64,000 bases of DNA from Lineus longissimus (taxonomy: Eukaryota > Nemertea > Pilidiophora > Heteronemertea > Lineidae). Both the position numbers and the translations under genes were made by a program. The notes beneath the pieces are model-generated. The model saw nothing but the letters and a program-made list of their open reading frames with translations, was not told where the DNA came from and did no database searches. Shown one piece after another: positions 61,891-64,000 of the stretch. The first letter of the stretch is position 1, and every line of letters starts with the position of its first letter. The stretch is taken from NCBI RefSeq assembly GCF_910592395.1, contig NC_088311.1, positions 1,366,501 through 1,430,500 of the forward strand. Reading direction: 5' to 3'.

Positions 61891-64000
61891 TTCATTTGTC
61901 CTCGAGCTAAACCATCAGCAACAAGTGCCTTTCAACATGAGAAACTGGAAGGGCGAGAGATACAATCATACTTTGTGAACTGTCATGGCTTCTCTACATC
62001 GACGCTGGTCAGCCCCATCACCGTCGCTCATCCACAAGGTTTCCAATGTGAACCCAAGTGCCACCGGTGTGCCTGTTAGGAGTGCATCCTTAATTAAAAC
62101 AAATAGCCTCAGCAGCATCATAAGATCCAGCACAGTAGCCGGCATCTCTCCCACATTAATTATTAACCTTAGCTCTAAATCAGTTGTGCGTTAGCTAGGA
62201 GTGTTCGTTCCTGCGTCCAGGTCAACAGGGTGCGTCCCTCGGCGCCTCCCACCATGGACTCCCGTACCAGCCAAATTACCAAGAATATTGCGAAGAGTAA
62301 TGCGAATTTGTGGCCATAACAAATCTCGATGAAATCTCTCCAGTTATGGCCAGCATCGTTCCCTTAGGGGAAGTCTTATTCTGCCAATAATAAACAATCG
62401 CATGTGAACCTATCCTTCTGACATTGGACGTGACGGCTGGGCAGCGGGGACGATTGAGGAAGAGGGAAGCTGAAGACGAACCTGAGAAAGTCGAGACGTC
62501 ATCGCGACTTCTATCTGAGAAGGTTTTGTGCTCTTCGAGGTCGAAGCGACAAGTATCAACCTGTCAGTGCAAAGAATTTGCTAACACAGCCGCTCTTAAC
62601 CTAACTTGAGACACATTAGGGATACCAAGAGTATATGTCGCTATCTTTTTGATAAGCCAATGCGAGGCACCTTTTCGAACAAGATCATACATGTAAGCTT
62701 TTCCTTGGTATGTGGAAATGGTCCTCTCAGGAATACCTTTGATCTTAAAGTGCCTTGTATAATATCATATCGAACTAATGCGTCTCGCCTTTAGGTAACA
62801 CAACTCAGTGTCACGACAGTATAACGGCTCGCGATGAAAATTATTGGACAATATACTTCCTGGCGATGACATATTCCGGGTGGTTGTGTTATTTAGGAGC
62901 TCCTTTCGTAATGATGCTAGTCACTTTATTCTTGGACGGCTATAAATCTGGTTTGTGTTTATCAGGAGCAAACACGGATATGAATTGGTGGCAAAAACAT
63001 AACTGACCACAATCAGCGAAGGAATACTATTGCCCTTGCCTGGCTTCCCCTTGATGTGATATCTGATAAGCTTACGATGGCCATCGAATCAGTGCGTGGC
63101 CATCGTATTACGGCGGTCATGGATCCCTCGGACAGCTGAAGAGACGGTGCCAAAACCATTTCAAGGTTGCCTTCTCAATGTTATTGGACATTGTTCTGTT
63201 ACTGAGTGAGGCTAATTTGCCTATTTTTGCCACAACCATTAGAACGTCGTTCAGGCAATGTTGTTACTACTCGTGCTCGTTGTGGATATGTTGGGAGGAC
63301 GTCTTGGCAGTTGGTGCGACCGATGTTCTCATGTCCCATAACAGACTTTTTAGATTTAAAGACTGACATATACTGTAACTCGGAACATACTCTCATAGCT
63401 ATAAACTACCCATTGTTCTTGTCTCAGAGAGGTGGATTAGGTCTCCAGATTTTTGCAGGATCTTGTCCTCAACAGGATTGCCGTCCACTCAGATCCTCTT
63501 TGAGAAGCAAGAGCTTCACGAATGTTAAAACCAACATTGGTCATTGAACCAATCACAATATCGAGAAATGCGAAAGCTGGGATGATTACTGGAAAATCGC
63601 CGATGAAAGAGATACTGTGTACGCCCTTCTCGATTGTTGGGACAAAAGTCCTCTATCAAAGGGATTTAGAGAAAGAAAGAGAGTAACTCTTAGGTGGAGA
63701 TTATATACAACATGTGCCCCTTTTTACGCTGGATCCCCTGACAATACCAGTGCTATGTCGGTCACATCATAGAGTAGCAACATTCCATGTAAAAGCTTTG
63801 AGCGCTGACGAACGATTTTATGTCTTAAGGACTGTCACACAGGCCAGCGTCGAGAGAAGGCCATTGTATCATAATCTTCTAATTATTTATTCCTTACCAG
63901 CGTTAGATATTCATACCGTGATGTCAGCGTCCTTGGTCTAATCATAATCTTTCTACCGCCCTTGGAATAACCAAGGATTGCTTGCAAGTAATCTCTGATC

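Larger units (their letters stand above)
58406..64000. other. Right-hand region without supported genes
   Basis: Only short open frames without matching splice sites. It contains a MITE remnant at 59328, a poly-G run at 61261-61275 and a tRNA-like SINE piece at 61815-61890. Confidence 0.45.

Overview
The window is nuclear DNA from an animal, most likely a marine invertebrate bilaterian. Genes are split by GT-AG introns, intergenic and intronic DNA is moderately AT-rich, and minisatellites, tRNA-derived SINE-like pieces and short inverted-repeat DNA transposons are abundant. The two clear genes match single metazoan orthologues by residue alignment from memory. The species or phylum cannot be fixed from the sequence.

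Layout. 1-1262 is mostly unannotated, with one possible minus-strand terminal exon. 1263-7203 is a huge 37-bp tandem array (about 160 units) with higher-order duplications. 7862-8200 is a tandem pair of SINE-like copies. 11376-35549 (+) is a borate/bicarbonate-transporter-family gene, orthologous to SLC4A11. I place 18 coding exons giving about 906 aa, all splice phases agree, and one further phase-neutral cassette exon is possible. Its first mapped coding intron (11635-16757) contains a same-strand Ig-domain single-pass membrane protein ORF (14148-14723). 35550-40300 is 3' UTR or intergenic DNA, followed by an 11-copy 50-bp minisatellite.

41.0-49.5 kb is a repeat-rich, gene-poor block. It holds a degenerate 68-bp repeat family at two sites, a 56-bp array carrying near-perfect palindromes, a zinc-knuckle-like remnant, CCATGG palindromes, a non-LTR retroelement endonuclease-like fragment, a 20-bp minisatellite and a few orphan exon-like ORFs. 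50047-54986 (-) is thymidine phosphorylase (TYMP), with 8 coding exons and 503 aa. It lies between two inverted copies of a 170-bp MITE (48055-48224 and 56731-56900).

57434-58395 is a foldback-type DNA transposon. Its inverted ends are made of about 15-bp tandem repeats and it is flanked by a 10-bp direct repeat, probably the target-site duplication. The rest, to 64000, has no gene I can support, only small MITE and SINE remnants.

The two main genes have unrelated jobs: membrane ion/solute transport, and pyrimidine nucleoside catabolism. They point away from each other only in transcription sense, with converging 3' ends. No multi-gene system is visible. The most unusual features are the foldback element with an apparent target-site duplication, the palindrome array, and the partial exon duplication within SLC4A11.
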